A stretch of DNA of 64,000 nt from JAAYFT01 sp036562765 (GCA_036562765.1 DATCJO010000200.1:1-64000), one strand, 5' to 3'; positions 37,820 through 47,642 are shown, numbered from the stretch's first letter. Program-made: numbers and translations. The notes: generated by a model from the letters alone, not told the origin.

Positions 37820-38791
37820 TCATGATTTTAATCTATACAGCAATTTCCCATTAGATAACCTTTTATCTACTTTCCCAATATAATATAAATGCTCTAAATG
37901 GGCCATGGCTTCGCTAGTTGCAAACCATTTTTGGGCATTTGGAAAATCATTCCAATCCTTTGCACGTATACTCCATTTCATTTGGCTTGCCACATCTCGT
38001 GGCGATAGCTCACCATTTCTAAGAATTTTTAAAATCTCTTCAAGCCTTTCTCTATGATGAATTAACAATTCAGTAATTCTTCTAGTATGATCCGTAATAA
38101 TATTTCTGTGAGCAGGAAATAGAATATAAATATCATAGGAATATATCTTCACTAAACTATTAAAATACACTGATAGAATATCTTCGGTCCCCCAATATCC
38201 TATATTAGGAGTTATCTTATCTAATACATGATCCCCACAGAAAAATAGCTTATGGTTCCTTTCATACAACCCTACATGGCCAGGAGTATGCCCTGGAATA
38301 TCTATTACCTCAAAGAAATATTTTCCTACTTTAATTCTATCTCCCTCTTTAACATAGACAAATTCAATAGGTTCCCTTAAGCAATATTTATATCCAGGAT
38401 GCTCTTGAAAACTTACATTATCCTTTTCTAAATCTAATATTTTCTTTGTTTCATCAAACTTTTCCCAATACTTAATAGAAGTCATTCTGTTTATATATCT
38501 TCCATCTATTTCTCCAGCATAGATTTTTACTCCATAATTTTGGAAAATCCCAGCCATCCCTGAATGGTCAGAATGCAGGTGTGTAATAAATAGCTCTGTA
38601 TCATTTAAATTTAAATCCAATTCAGCCAATCCATTGAAAAGTGAATCAATACATTCCTTTAGATTAAATCCTGTATCGATTATTAGAGATTTATCATCAC
38701 CTTTTATCACGTATACATTTATTGCTTTTAGTGGATTATTAGGTAGTACAATATCTATCAAGTATATATCATCATATACTTTTGTTACCAA
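37820..38791 (-). CDS. MBL-fold metallohydrolase with C-terminal winged helix
   Basis: A 323-aa metallo-beta-lactamase fold protein. Zinc-site motifs are THLHSDHSG (about 70-78), IPGHTPGHVG, FFCGDHVLD and LFPAHRN. The C-terminal 80 residues, following HHRERLEEIL, form a LACTB2-like winged-helix extension. The substrate is unknown; hydrolases of thioesters, and nucleases, share this architecture. The TTG at 38791 lies 8 nt after AAAGGAG; a GTG at 38800 overlaps that site. It is monocistronic. Confidence 0.88.
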   Translation of the reverse strand: MVTKVYDDIYLIDIVLPNNPLKAINVYVIKGDDKSLIIDTGFNLKECIDSLFNGLAELDLNLNDTELFITHLHSDHSGMAGIFQNYGVKIYAGEIDGRYINRMTSIKYWEKFDETKKILDLEKDNVSFQEHPGYKYCLREPIEFVYVKEGDRIKVGKYFFEVIDIPGHTPGHVGLYERNHKLFFCGDHVLDKITPNIGYWGTEDILSVYFNSLVKIYSYDIYILFPAHRNIITDHTRRITELLIHHRERLEEILKILRNGELSPRDVASQMKWSIRAKDWNDFPNAQKWFATSEAMAHLEHLYYIGKVDKRLSNGKLLYRLKS

Positions 38792-38824
38792 AGCTTTCAC
38801 TCCTTTTGAACTTGAATATAAATA

Positions 38825-38854
38825 TTATTTCAAATTGTTTCTATACTTGTCAAA
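38825..38854 (-). promoter_or_regulatory. Promoter of the MBL-fold gene
   Basis: A consensus TTGACA -35 (38854-38849) with an 18-bp spacer to AATAAT on the minus strand, about 35 bp before the start. Confidence 0.5.
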
Positions 38855-38867
38855 TATAATTATAAAA

Positions 38868-38900
38868 AAGAAGGAGATGCTGTAGTCATCTCCTTCTTTT
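38868..38900 (-). terminator. Terminator of the ABC transporter operon
   Basis: Thirteen-base perfect arms AAAGAAGGAGATG/CATCTCCTTCTTT with a T-rich tail on the minus strand, about 20 bp after the ATPase gene. Confidence 0.92.
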
Positions 38901-38921
38901 ATTTAAATTTATGTTTATCAC

Positions 38922-39602
38922 TTAAGCTATTACTTGCCCATCTACTATTCGTCCATCTTGAATACGAATTACTCTATCTGCTTGTTTTGCTATATCCATA
39001 TCATGAGTTACCAATACGATTGTTTGGTTAAATCTTTCAGCAGATTTTTTAATTAACTCTATTACCTCTTGGCCAGTCTTTTCATCGAGGTTCCCAGTTG
39101 GTTCATCAGCTAGAATAATTGCTGGATTAGTGATTAATGCCCTTGCAATAGCAACTCTTTGTTTTTGGCCACCAGACAGTTCATCTGGATAATAAGCCAA
39201 CTTATCTTCTATTTCCAATGCAGATATTATTTCTTTTAACCTATTTTCATCAGGTTTTACGCCATCTAAATGGGCTGGCATTAGGATATTTTCAAGGACA
39301 GTATGTTCAGGCAATAGGTTGTATGCTTGAAATACAAATCCTATTCTCCTTCTTCTCAATATGGCGATTTCTTTATCTGTCTTGTCAAATACAGATTCCC
39401 CTTCCAAATATAGTTTTCCTTCTGTAGGTTTATCTAAGGCTCCTAATATATGGAGAAGGGTGGATTTCCCTGAACCAGATTTACCTATGATAGCATAGAA
39501 ATAACCCTTTTCTATTTCAAGATTGATGGATTTCAAGGCCTCTACCTTTAAATCTCCAGTAATATAAGTTTTGCTTACATTTTCTAATCTCAATATACTC
39601 AT
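38922..39602 (-). CDS. ABC transporter ATP-binding protein (MacB/LolD-like)
   Basis: A 226-aa ATPase. Walker A is GKSGSGKST, the Q-loop VFQAYNLLPEHTVLENI, the signature LSGGQKQRVAIARAL, Walker B ILADEPTGNLD and the H-loop VTHD. Sequence type (GxLDxPTxGxLxxxG around Walker A) matches the MacB/LolD/YtrE group that partners FtsX-type permeases. ATG at 39602 has AGAGG 8 nt upstream; a GTG at 39611 is less likely. It lies 11 bp after the permease and is its partner. Confidence 0.95.
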   Translation of the reverse strand: MSILRLENVSKTYITGDLKVEALKSINLEIEKGYFYAIIGKSGSGKSTLLHILGALDKPTEGKLYLEGESVFDKTDKEIAILRRRRIGFVFQAYNLLPEHTVLENILMPAHLDGVKPDENRLKEIISALEIEDKLAYYPDELSGGQKQRVAIARALITNPAIILADEPTGNLDEKTGQEVIELIKKSAERFNQTIVLVTHDMDIAKQADRVIRIQDGRIVDGQVIA

Positions 39603-39613
39603 CTTTTTCACCT

Positions 39614-42600
39614 CTATCGACCTAAATTTCTAATATTATCTATAGGTTGATTCTTAATTATCTTTCTAATAGGTAAGAAGTATGTCAATGTTATGATAAT
39701 AAATACCACTACAGATACAGCTAAATGTACCTTCCATGGATATAAGTATAATGGCTTTGGCCTACCACTTATAAAAGTAATAAATACCGCTAATCCTAAT
39801 AGTATATGGCTTATTATCATTGCAATTAGACCATATCCAAATCCTAAAAATAGATATAATTTCTTAAACTGGTCTTCTGTTACTCCCAATGCTTGTAATA
39901 TCCCTATCCTTTCCCTTTCTTGTTCAAGCTTTGATAATGTTGTATTGTATAGGATTATCAATGTAATTACTGCAACAGTAACTCCAAGTAGTGATACAAC
40001 TGCTGTCATATTCAAGGATTTGCTGAATATCTTCCTATTTTCTTCAATATAATTAGTTAGCTTTACTTCATATTCCCTTGCTATCCTCTTTAACCCTACA
40101 TCTACATTTATTTCATCTGCATTTTTATCTACGTAAATATAGACATAAGTTTTTCCATATCTATGTGGATAAATACTTGATATTAAATAATTCAAATCTT
40201 GAACTGTTAAATTCCCTTTTCCAAACACAGTAGATGGATAAGCATTAGCAAGGAAATTAAATGAGCTTATAATTACAGGATTTTCAACTGTATCTCCAAA
40301 GGGCCATATTCCTTTTTCCGGGAAATAATATATTATACCTCCTACCTTAGTTTTCATAATCCTTGCTTCGTTTGTTGGAGTTTCACCTTTCATCTCTTCA
40401 GTAGGAATTGTTAAATAAATTGTATCCCCAACTTTTATGTTTTCATTTCTTGAATAATAATCTGCATAGCGGAAATCATAAGTAATGTCATATTTATTTG
40501 TATATTTCAATAAGGTCTTCATCCTATCCTTTTGATTTGTAGCTTTTATAATGTCATCAGTTATTTCAACACTACTGCTGCCATCTAGTTCATCATATAA
40601 AGGCATTAGCAATATTACTTCTTCCCCTGTTTTAAACTTCTCCTTATTCAATTCCCCTTCACTTAACGAATTTTTAAACCTTGTATAAAGTGGGTCCTCT
40701 ACATCTATGGTATATATATTTGTTATCACTGCATCCTTTACTAGATACTCTTCTTCTTTACTTATATTGGCAAAGCTTGTATCTTCTGTACCAAAATGCT
40801 CTTTAACTAACTTTGCTGGTAAAATCTCTTTAAATTCCTCATATATCTTATCTTCATCTATATTTTCATACCAGAGATATGCATGTTCCCCTGCTCTATA
40901 TACTTCTACCCTTTTTACACCTTCTACTTTGTTTATGGCATTTAATAAATCTGGTAGTGACCTAACTGTTACTGCATAGTTGAATTCATATCCATACGCT
41001 GGCTTGTCTTTTACTATTACATTGTCTATATAATCTCCAAAAAAGATGAAGGATAAAAATATGCTGCCCAATAATACTGCTGTAGCTATTGTATACAAGC
41101 TTGCTGTCAGTATTGTTTTCCCTTTGTTATATCTTAAATTCCTTAGATATATCTTTGCAAAGGATTGTACCTTCATATTTAAATCTACTGTTTTCTTCTT
41201 CAATTTGGCCCTTATTATTGGCTTCTTCCTTGGTGGTGTTGATATACTCCCTGTTAGTGGTACCTTTGCAGACATTATCATAGGTACTATCATTCCTAAA
41301 AATACTGATAATATGCCTAGGATAATTCCAGTTAGTGTTAATCTATAGTCTATATGGAAGTTGATTACTGTGTTTCCATATTTGTTCATGTAAAGTATCA
41401 TCAACTTTGAAAGTCCGAAGCCTAGAGCTAAACTAATTGGTAGAGTAATTAACAAAAGATATACTGTTTCCCACAATAACATTCCTATTATCTGCCCATT
41501 TACAGCCCCAATGGCCTTTAGAAGGGCAATCCTTCTTGTACGCCTCTTTGTTTGGGTTAGATATATTTGGAATACTGCAAATACTGTTGCTATAAATATT
41601 GCTGCTAGTATACCATAAGTTAATGTTGATTCTGTACTTCCACTTGTTTCTGGATATGCATAGGTGTTTCTTCTTAGACCTTCAAATTCATCTTTATATT
41701 TGTTGTAAAATTCCTTTGATGATATGCTGCTTCCTATAAAAATATCATAAGCTGTTCTAAAATCGGATACATCCGCATTTTTTGTTAATAGAAAGCCTTC
41801 TTCTATAAACTTTTTAGCTGCTCCTTCAGTAACAAAAGCATTAGCTACCGGGCTATCCCCTACATCCCATAAGTTGCTGTAATTTTGTATTATACCTGTA
41901 ACTTTCATATCCCGTGTTATATGGGCATACTTACTTATCATTGATAATTCTTCTGGGTTTAACGCTACTTCTCCCTCAGTTGTTCTTTCTTTTGGAGGTT
42001 GTAATAAATTTTCCAATCCCATTTCTCTAGTAAGTGATTTCCCATATGAATAGTCGCTATATAGTTCTGGTACAAACATTTGAACATAAGAGGTTTTTAT
42101 GACTACTTTTGTCCCATCAAAGTATTCTAAAGAATTTTCATTTCTTATATAGGAATTGGCAAATCCATAATATATATAAAAAGCCCAATTAATCGGTTCT
42201 CTGTCCTTTTCTGTTAAATCGCCTTTTCTTTCTTTTTCCTTATATTCTAGCATCCAATTCCTATAATTATTTATTTGATAAAGAAGATCTTTAAATCCAA
42301 GCCTTTCCTGTATTTCAGGTACAACCCTCATTACTTGTTCCATTGCTGCTTCATCTATGCTTCTTTCATATAGGGGTATAACTATTTCTACAGGTATTGT
42401 GTCCCCTACTTTAATATCTGATGAAAAATAACTTAACCTACTTAATTCTATTGCTATTTCATCATCCTTTTCTGGTAGCCTTCCTTCATACATTGTGAAA
42501 TTTCCTAATTCCTTTAAATCATCATTTATTGTTCCAACTACACCTGCAGTTGAAGAACTCCCTAAAATCCTGCTTATTCCCAATTTTTCAACTTCATCTT

Positions 42601-42820
42601 TCTCTTTGAATTTTCCTATATTTTCTTCACCTACATCTAAATATGCAGCATCCCAAGAACCAAACATTGCAGTTCTTTGCTCTAACTTTGTCCCTTCTGA
42701 GCTGGCATGAAAGACAGTAGCTAATACTGTAAATATAAAGGATAAGCATACTACAAAGGCAAGTATAAAAGTATCCTTTTTTCTCCCTTTCATACCAGAT
42801 ATTGCAATTTTTCGTAGCAT
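39614..42820 (-). CDS. FtsX-family ABC transporter permease, large
   Basis: A 1068-aa membrane protein. One N-terminal TM helix (about 20-40) precedes a long extracytoplasmic region, then three TM helices near 400-510, a linker with a second conserved TM (about 560-590), a second large external region, and a final FtsX block with three TM helices (about 920-1050). The C-terminus PIDNIRNLGR is typical. MacB-like permeases export peptides or lipoproteins, or sense cell-wall stress; the substrate here is unknown. ATG at 42820 has GGAGGG 7 nt upstream. A decayed paralogue lies immediately upstream. Confidence 0.93.
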   Translation of the reverse strand: MLRKIAISGMKGRKKDTFILAFVVCLSFIFTVLATVFHASSEGTKLEQRTAMFGSWDAAYLDVGEENIGKFKEKDEVEKLGISRILGSSSTAGVVGTINDDLKELGNFTMYEGRLPEKDDEIAIELSRLSYFSSDIKVGDTIPVEIVIPLYERSIDEAAMEQVMRVVPEIQERLGFKDLLYQINNYRNWMLEYKEKERKGDLTEKDREPINWAFYIYYGFANSYIRNENSLEYFDGTKVVIKTSYVQMFVPELYSDYSYGKSLTREMGLENLLQPPKERTTEGEVALNPEELSMISKYAHITRDMKVTGIIQNYSNLWDVGDSPVANAFVTEGAAKKFIEEGFLLTKNADVSDFRTAYDIFIGSSISSKEFYNKYKDEFEGLRRNTYAYPETSGSTESTLTYGILAAIFIATVFAVFQIYLTQTKRRTRRIALLKAIGAVNGQIIGMLLWETVYLLLITLPISLALGFGLSKLMILYMNKYGNTVINFHIDYRLTLTGIILGILSVFLGMIVPMIMSAKVPLTGSISTPPRKKPIIRAKLKKKTVDLNMKVQSFAKIYLRNLRYNKGKTILTASLYTIATAVLLGSIFLSFIFFGDYIDNVIVKDKPAYGYEFNYAVTVRSLPDLLNAINKVEGVKRVEVYRAGEHAYLWYENIDEDKIYEEFKEILPAKLVKEHFGTEDTSFANISKEEEYLVKDAVITNIYTIDVEDPLYTRFKNSLSEGELNKEKFKTGEEVILLMPLYDELDGSSSVEITDDIIKATNQKDRMKTLLKYTNKYDITYDFRYADYYSRNENIKVGDTIYLTIPTEEMKGETPTNEARIMKTKVGGIIYYFPEKGIWPFGDTVENPVIISSFNFLANAYPSTVFGKGNLTVQDLNYLISSIYPHRYGKTYVYIYVDKNADEINVDVGLKRIAREYEVKLTNYIEENRKIFSKSLNMTAVVSLLGVTVAVITLIILYNTTLSKLEQERERIGILQALGVTEDQFKKLYLFLGFGYGLIAMIISHILLGLAVFITFISGRPKPLYLYPWKVHLAVSVVVFIIITLTYFLPIRKIIKNQPIDNIRNLGR

Positions 42821-42886
42821 ATCTTTCCCTCCATTTAGACTAAATAGCATAATCTATTTTCTTCCTATATCTACTTATTTCTATAA

Positions 42887-42915
42887 ATTATAACAAGTAT
42901 TTTTTACCATTTAAA
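42887..42915 (-). promoter_or_regulatory. Promoter of the ABC permease operon
   Basis: A perfect TATAAT (42892-42887) with a 17-bp spacer to a weak -35 TTTAAA (42915-42910) on the minus strand. The weak -35 suggests an activator-dependent promoter. Confidence 0.55.
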
Positions 42916-42922
42916 ATAAAAA

Positions 42923-42939
42923 TGTTAACAAATTGTTAA
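42923..42939 (-). promoter_or_regulatory. PhoP-like direct repeat TTAACA-N5-TTAACA
   Basis: Two exact TTAACA hexamers 11 bp apart on the minus strand sit about 8 bp upstream of the weak -35. This matches the OmpR/PhoP-type binding-site layout in Bacillus. The response regulator encoded at 45742-46410 is a candidate ligand by proximity. Confidence 0.45.
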
Positions 42940-42966
42940 ATGTTTGTAGAAAATCAAATTTCTTAT

Positions 42967-44148
42967 TTATCGTCCTAGATTTCTAATATTATCAATTGGT
43001 TGAGCTTTTATGATTATCCTAATTGGTAAGAAATAAGTGAATAATATAGTAACAAACATCACCACAGAAACAATCAAATGCAATTTCCAAGGATACATGT
43101 ACAATGGTTTTGGTTTTCCAGTAATAAATGTAATAATTACTGCCAATCCTAAAAGCCCATGGCTAATTATCAACGCTATTAACCCGTATCCAAATCCTAT
43201 AAATAAATATAGTTTCTTAAATTGTTCTTCTGTGACCCCCAATGCTTGTAATATCTCTATTCTTTCCCTTTCCTGTTCTAGTTTCGATAATGTTGTATTA
43301 TATAGAATTATCAATGTAATTAGCGCCACTGAAACTCCCAACAAAGAAACAATTACTGTCATATTCAATGATTTATTTAAAATCTTCATATTTTCTCCAA
43401 TATAATTAATAAATTTAACCTCATATTCCCTTGCAATCCTCTTTAATCCAACATCTACATCAACTTCATTTGCATTTCTGTCTACATAAATATACACATA
43501 TGTTTTGCCGTACTTATATGGATATATGCTTGCTGTCAAAGGGAAGTAATATAATTACTTCTTTCCCCTTTTTAAACATTTTTATCTATTTCTCCAACAT
43601 CTATTGATTTTTCAAACCTATCATACAATGGATCATCTACATCTGTTGTGTAAATATTTGTTACTATTGCATCTTGTACTAAAAATTGTTTTTCTTCAGT
43701 TATATTTACTAAATTTAATCCATCTGTAAATGATCTTCTATCATATTAGCAGGTATTGTGTCCCCTACTTTAATATCTGATGAAAAATAACTTAATCTGT
43801 TCAAGCCTTCCTTCATGCATTGTGAAATTCCCTAATTCCTTTAAATCATCATTTATTGTTCCAACTACACCTGCAGTTGAAGAACTCCCCAAAATCCTGC
43901 TTATTCCCAATTTTTCAACTTCATCTTTTTCTTTTAAATTTCTGTATATTTTCTTCACCTACATCTAAATATGCAGCATCCCAAGAGCCAAACATTGCAG
44001 TTCTTTGCTCTAACTTTGTCCCTTCTGAGCTGGCATGAAAGACAGTAGCCAATACTGTAAATATAAAGGATAAGCATACTAAAAAGGCAAATATGAAAGT
44101 ATCCTTTTTTCTCCCTTTCGTGCCAGATATTGCGATTTTTCGTAGCAT
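42967..44148 (-). pseudogene. Decayed paralogue of the ABC permease
   Basis: A remnant of a second FtsX-type permease, 1.2 kb against 3.2 kb for the intact copy. The N-terminal piece starts at 44148 with GGGAGG upstream and matches MLRKIAISG..KGRKKDTF. A 1-nt insertion near 43930 shifts the frame; a ~36-bp deletion lies near 43805. About 1.6 kb is missing at the junction near 43748, where a short central fragment (43549-43740, matching intact ~40620-40800) begins. A further ~0.4 kb is missing at about 43548. The C-terminal 190 codons (43539-42967) are open and end PIDNIRNLGR. No function is likely. Confidence 0.85.
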
Positions 44149-44271
44149 AGCTTCCCTCCCATATATAAGGAAAATAGAATTATATATTTTGATTTTTTTT
44201 ACGTTAATCAACATAAAAGATTTTTGCTAATTATTTAAAAAAGGTTACCAAATTTTAAAATTTGCAAAAAC

Positions 44272-44301
44272 TGTAAAAAAAAAGATAGGTTTATCCTATC
44301 T
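44272..44301 (-). terminator. Terminator of the lipoprotein-RR-HK operon
   Basis: Hairpin AGATAGG-loop-CCTATCT overlapping the histidine kinase stop, followed by a run of about ten T on the minus strand. Confidence 0.9.
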
Positions 44302-45736
44302 GTTTGTTATTTTCAACTGGAAATTCAACTATGAAACTAATTATGTCATCTTTTATACTGTAATATATATCACCTTTATTCTTTTTTGCTAATTCTTTAC
44401 AAATATATAGTCCTAACCCAGAGCTAGCTTGCCTTCGATCTCCAAAATTATATTTAACAAAAGGTTCAAATAAATTACTGCGAATTTCATCTGGTAAAGG
44501 TCGAGTCTTATTTTCAACTATTATATAAGCATTTTTATCCATCTTTAACTTAATTTTAATTTTACCATCTACACTATATTTCGTTGCATTATCTAATAAG
44601 TTTAAAACAATTGCCCGAATTTCTTCCTTATTGGAATATATAACAACATCTTCATCTGTAATATCTGCTTCTATCTTTACATTATTGAGTATCATCTCAT
44701 ATTCTTTTACAATTTTTATCAACAACTCATTTAATTGAATGTATTCATTGTGTCCCTTTTCTATTTCCTTACCTCTTGCTATAATAAGCATATTTTGAAC
44801 TAACTTATTCATTCTATTAGATTCAGTTATTATTCTATCATATGCTCTTTTCTTTGTTTCTTCATCAATCTTCCCTTCTTTTAATAATTGAGCATATCCT
44901 GTTATTGACGTAATAGGAGTTTTCATCTCATGGGTAGCATAGTTGAAAAAGTTCCTAGTGGATTTTTCCAGCTTTTCAATTTTAGCCTTTTCTTGTTGCA
45001 ATCTTTCCATTTGAGATGCAATCTTGTCCTGCATTCTATTAAAATGCTTTATTATTATAGCTACTTCATCGTTGCTTTTTGCTTCTAGTTTTTTAGAAAA
45101 TTCACCATCTCCGATAGAATTAATACCTTCTAATAATGTATTTAATGAATTTGTAGACCTTTTCAGCCATATGTAGTTAATTATTATCATTATAACAAAT
45201 AGAACAGACTGAATGCCAATTATCCTCATTATCAGATTCCTATAATTGCTGTACTGATCATAATAATCCTTTTGAAAAACAAATGTACCTACATATTTGT
45301 CTTTCAAATAGACTGGATATGAATAGGTGGCATAGTAATTATTGCCATTGTTGTGTAGGTATAATAAAGAAGATTCATATCCACTATCTTTAATTATTTG
45401 ATCCATGCTGCCTTTATCGATGACTTCTCCAGCAAATTGTACATAGTCATCCATATCATATTTAATTGATAAAAAAGCATTATACTGCAAAGCTGCACTA
45501 TTCATAACAGACCACAAATTATTCCTATTATATGCAGTTATAACAAATCCTGAATTAACAGTCTGCCTTTCAAGTTCATAATGGACTATTGACCTGATTT
45601 TTTCCATATCGTTAAGTATGTAATTGTGTAGATTATTTTCGAAAATCTTCCAAATAAATATATTAATGATTATTAAGATTGTAAAGCTTATTAATATTAA
45701 ACCAGTGGTTATTTTTCCTTTAATCGTATTAAACAT
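44291..45736 (-). CDS. Membrane sensor histidine kinase
   Basis: A 481-aa OmpR-type sensor kinase. TM1 lies at about 10-30, followed by an extracytoplasmic sensor of about 140 residues, TM2 (about 170-192), HAMP (SLNTLLEGINSIGDGEFSKKL region), HisKA with the phospho-acceptor His in NYATHEMKTPI (near 275), and HATPase with LLDNATKYS and SSGLGLYICKELAKK. The ATG at 45736 lies 7 nt after GAGG; the ATG at 45742 overlaps the regulator stop. It is translationally linked to the response regulator. The signal is unknown; the ABC genes next door suggest envelope stress or a peptide. Confidence 0.94.
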   Translation of the reverse strand: MFNTIKGKITTGLILISFTILIIINIFIWKIFENNLHNYILNDMEKIRSIVHYELERQTVNSGFVITAYNRNNLWSVMNSAALQYNAFLSIKYDMDDYVQFAGEVIDKGSMDQIIKDSGYESSLLYLHNNGNNYYATYSYPVYLKDKYVGTFVFQKDYYDQYSNYRNLIMRIIGIQSVLFVIMIIINYIWLKRSTNSLNTLLEGINSIGDGEFSKKLEAKSNDEVAIIIKHFNRMQDKIASQMERLQQEKAKIEKLEKSTRNFFNYATHEMKTPITSITGYAQLLKEGKIDEETKKRAYDRIITESNRMNKLVQNMLIIARGKEIEKGHNEYIQLNELLIKIVKEYEMILNNVKIEADITDEDVVIYSNKEEIRAIVLNLLDNATKYSVDGKIKIKLKMDKNAYIIVENKTRPLPDEIRSNLFEPFVKYNFGDRRQASSGLGLYICKELAKKNKGDIYYSIKDDIISFIVEFPVENNKQIG

Positions 45737-45741
45737 AACCA

Positions 45742-46410
45742 TTACCTCATTACATAACCTATTCCAAATACTGTTTCTATAAGATCAGGACATCCTAATT
45801 TAGCCCTAATCCTTCTAATATGGACATCTACAGTCCTTGAATCTCCGCAATAGTCGTATCCCCATACTTTATCTAGCAATTCTGCCCTAGTGAATACCCG
45901 ATTTCTATTATCTAATAAAAAGAAAAAAAGGGCAGCTTCTTGGCGCTTAAGTTGAACTTCGGTACCATTTTTGAAAACCCTTTTCCCTTTAATATCTACT
46001 TCTATTCCTTCTCCCAATTTTATAAACTCATCGGAATTATTATTTTTTTCTTTTTCAATACTTCTAAATAGGGCCTTAACCCTTGCAACAACCTCTCTAA
46101 TCTCAAAGGGTTTCACTATATAATCGTCTGCTCCTAATTCCAATCCAACAATTTTATCAAATATGCTGTCTCTCGCAGTAATCATAATAACTAAATGGTC
46201 CTTGGAAATCCTTTTACAAACCTCAAATCCATCTATATCTGGAAGCATTAAATCTAATAAAACAAGGTCAGGTTTAAAAGTATCTATTTTTTCTAAAGCG
46301 CTTTTCCCATCAAATACGCTTTCAACTATATATCCTTCACTTTTTAAAGTAATAGTCAATATATCGTTTATGGAATATTCATCTTCTACAACTAATATTT
46401 TTTTTGCCAT
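45742..46410 (-). CDS. OmpR/PhoB-type response regulator
   Basis: A 222-aa regulator. The receiver domain has ILVVEDEYSIN, the phospho-Asp in DLVLLDLMLPDIDG (about D52), the T switch in VMITA and the K in DYIVKPF. The C-terminal winged helix includes LKRQEAALFFFLLDN, VFTRAELLDKVWGYD and RTVDVHIRRIRAKLG. It is cotranscribed with the upstream lipoprotein and the downstream kinase. OmpR-family proteins bind 11-bp-spaced direct repeats, as found before the ABC permease. Confidence 0.96.
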   Translation of the reverse strand: MAKKILVVEDEYSINDILTITLKSEGYIVESVFDGKSALEKIDTFKPDLVLLDLMLPDIDGFEVCKRISKDHLVIMITARDSIFDKIVGLELGADDYIVKPFEIREVVARVKALFRSIEKEKNNNSDEFIKLGEGIEVDIKGKRVFKNGTEVQLKRQEAALFFFLLDNRNRVFTRAELLDKVWGYDYCGDSRTVDVHIRRIRAKLGCPDLIETVFGIGYVMR

Positions 46411-46424
46411 CTCATCACTACCTT

Positions 46425-47642
46425 TTATTGTAATAATTTCCCATTATTCATAAGATCGAATTTTATTCTTTGATATATTACTTTTTTAGTGATGGGAACG
46501 CCATCAATTATCTCTTTTATCTCTCTCGTGGAAAACAATTCATTTCCGCTTCTACTTGCTATGACATTTATTTCAGGATAAAATTGCTGCGATTTTTCTT
46601 TAAATATTTCCAAATATATTTGGTTCAGTTCTTTGTAATTATAATAATAGGCCTTTCTTTCTATGACTTCAATATAACCATCTAAGACTTTGAAGTTTTC
46701 TGAAAGAAAAAAGTTGTCCCCTAAATATTCAAAATATAATTTTTTTTCATCAGTCTTTGTAAATAAAGTTAAGCTTTGATTATTTCTGAAGTTATAACTT
46801 CTAATTTCAGTGGTTTCCATTAAATCCCATTTTTTATCATCTACAACTTTTGAATCAAACAAGAGCATTAGTTCATATCCATTATTAATATACGCTCTTA
46901 TTCTATCTGTATTTTCATCTATATCTAAATCCATAAGATAATTTAAGGTATAATATCCATTTATAAAATCGATTTTATATATCTTAAAATCCTCATTATC
47001 AATCCATATTAAAGAATTTAAATCCTTTATATAAGCAATTTCACCATATCTTTTATCACTTAACCTTTTATAAATCCTATTTGAACCTAAATCATATATG
47101 TAGATGTCATTTAATTTCATTTCTGAACTATACTTATGAATAATAATATAGTTTTCGCTGCCTAGAGCATAGGAAACAACATATTGTCTTCCAATAGTGC
47201 TTTTCTTATTTTCATTAAGCAGTATTGATAGATTACGGATTTGATTAATCTTATTGCCCCTGCTGTAATCTACAGTATAAACTTCATCATCAATAAATCC
47301 AATAGGTCTTACACCCGACATATTATTGAGGTTTTCCTTAACTGTTTCTGTTATCTTGTTATAAACATCTATTCTATATAGGTATTTTCTTTTAATCAGG
47401 TCATCACCATTAATCCTTCTAATGTGTCCATATATATAGCCATTATAAAAAAAAGAAGGATAAAATATTTCATTGCTGTCGAGTTCTAAACTCACTTCAT
47501 CAGGAACAGAATCATCTACGACAAATTCTCTTCCTAATTCAACCTTTTCTTCAGCTATGATTTTTTTATAATTTTGACTTTCACAAGCAGATAAAATAAA
47601 TAAAGAAATAGATAATATAAGATAAATAGTCTTCTTTACCAT
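46425..47642 (-). CDS. Lipoprotein of unknown function
   Basis: A 405-aa protein with a lipobox signal peptide: basic MVKKT, a hydrophobic stretch and LSAC, giving a lipid-anchored Cys at about residue 19. The mature part consists of repeated short beta-strand-like segments with many Tyr, Asp, Asn and Ile residues (such as YIYDLGSNRIYKRL, FKIYKIDFINGYYTLNYL). This pattern suggests a beta-propeller-like fold. No enzyme motif is recognised. It is the first gene of an operon with a response regulator and kinase. It may modulate the kinase sensor, by inference. Confidence 0.75.
   Translation of the reverse strand: MVKKTIYLILSISLFILSACESQNYKKIIAEEKVELGREFVVDDSVPDEVSLELDSNEIFYPSFFYNGYIYGHIRRINGDDLIKRKYLYRIDVYNKITETVKENLNNMSGVRPIGFIDDEVYTVDYSRGNKINQIRNLSILLNENKKSTIGRQYVVSYALGSENYIIIHKYSSEMKLNDIYIYDLGSNRIYKRLSDKRYGEIAYIKDLNSLIWIDNEDFKIYKIDFINGYYTLNYLMDLDIDENTDRIRAYINNGYELMLLFDSKVVDDKKWDLMETTEIRSYNFRNNQSLTLFTKTDEKKLYFEYLGDNFFLSENFKVLDGYIEVIERKAYYYNYKELNQIYLEIFKEKSQQFYPEINVIASRSGNELFSTREIKEIIDGVPITKKVIYQRIKFDLMNNGKLLQ

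Noticed and set aside
42925..42939. Rex-type redox operator (TTAACAAATTGTTAA palindrome)
   Set aside because: Rex sites read TTGTTAA-N4-TTAACAA, the opposite arm order; the PhoP-like direct repeat explains the same bases better.
43770..44214. Two short frames as separate small membrane proteins
   Set aside because: Both align with the N-terminus of the intact permease and differ by one inserted base, so they are parts of a single pseudogene.
46163..46453. 96-codon plus-strand frame opposite the response regulator
   Set aside because: Antisense shadow of a highly conserved receiver-domain gene.
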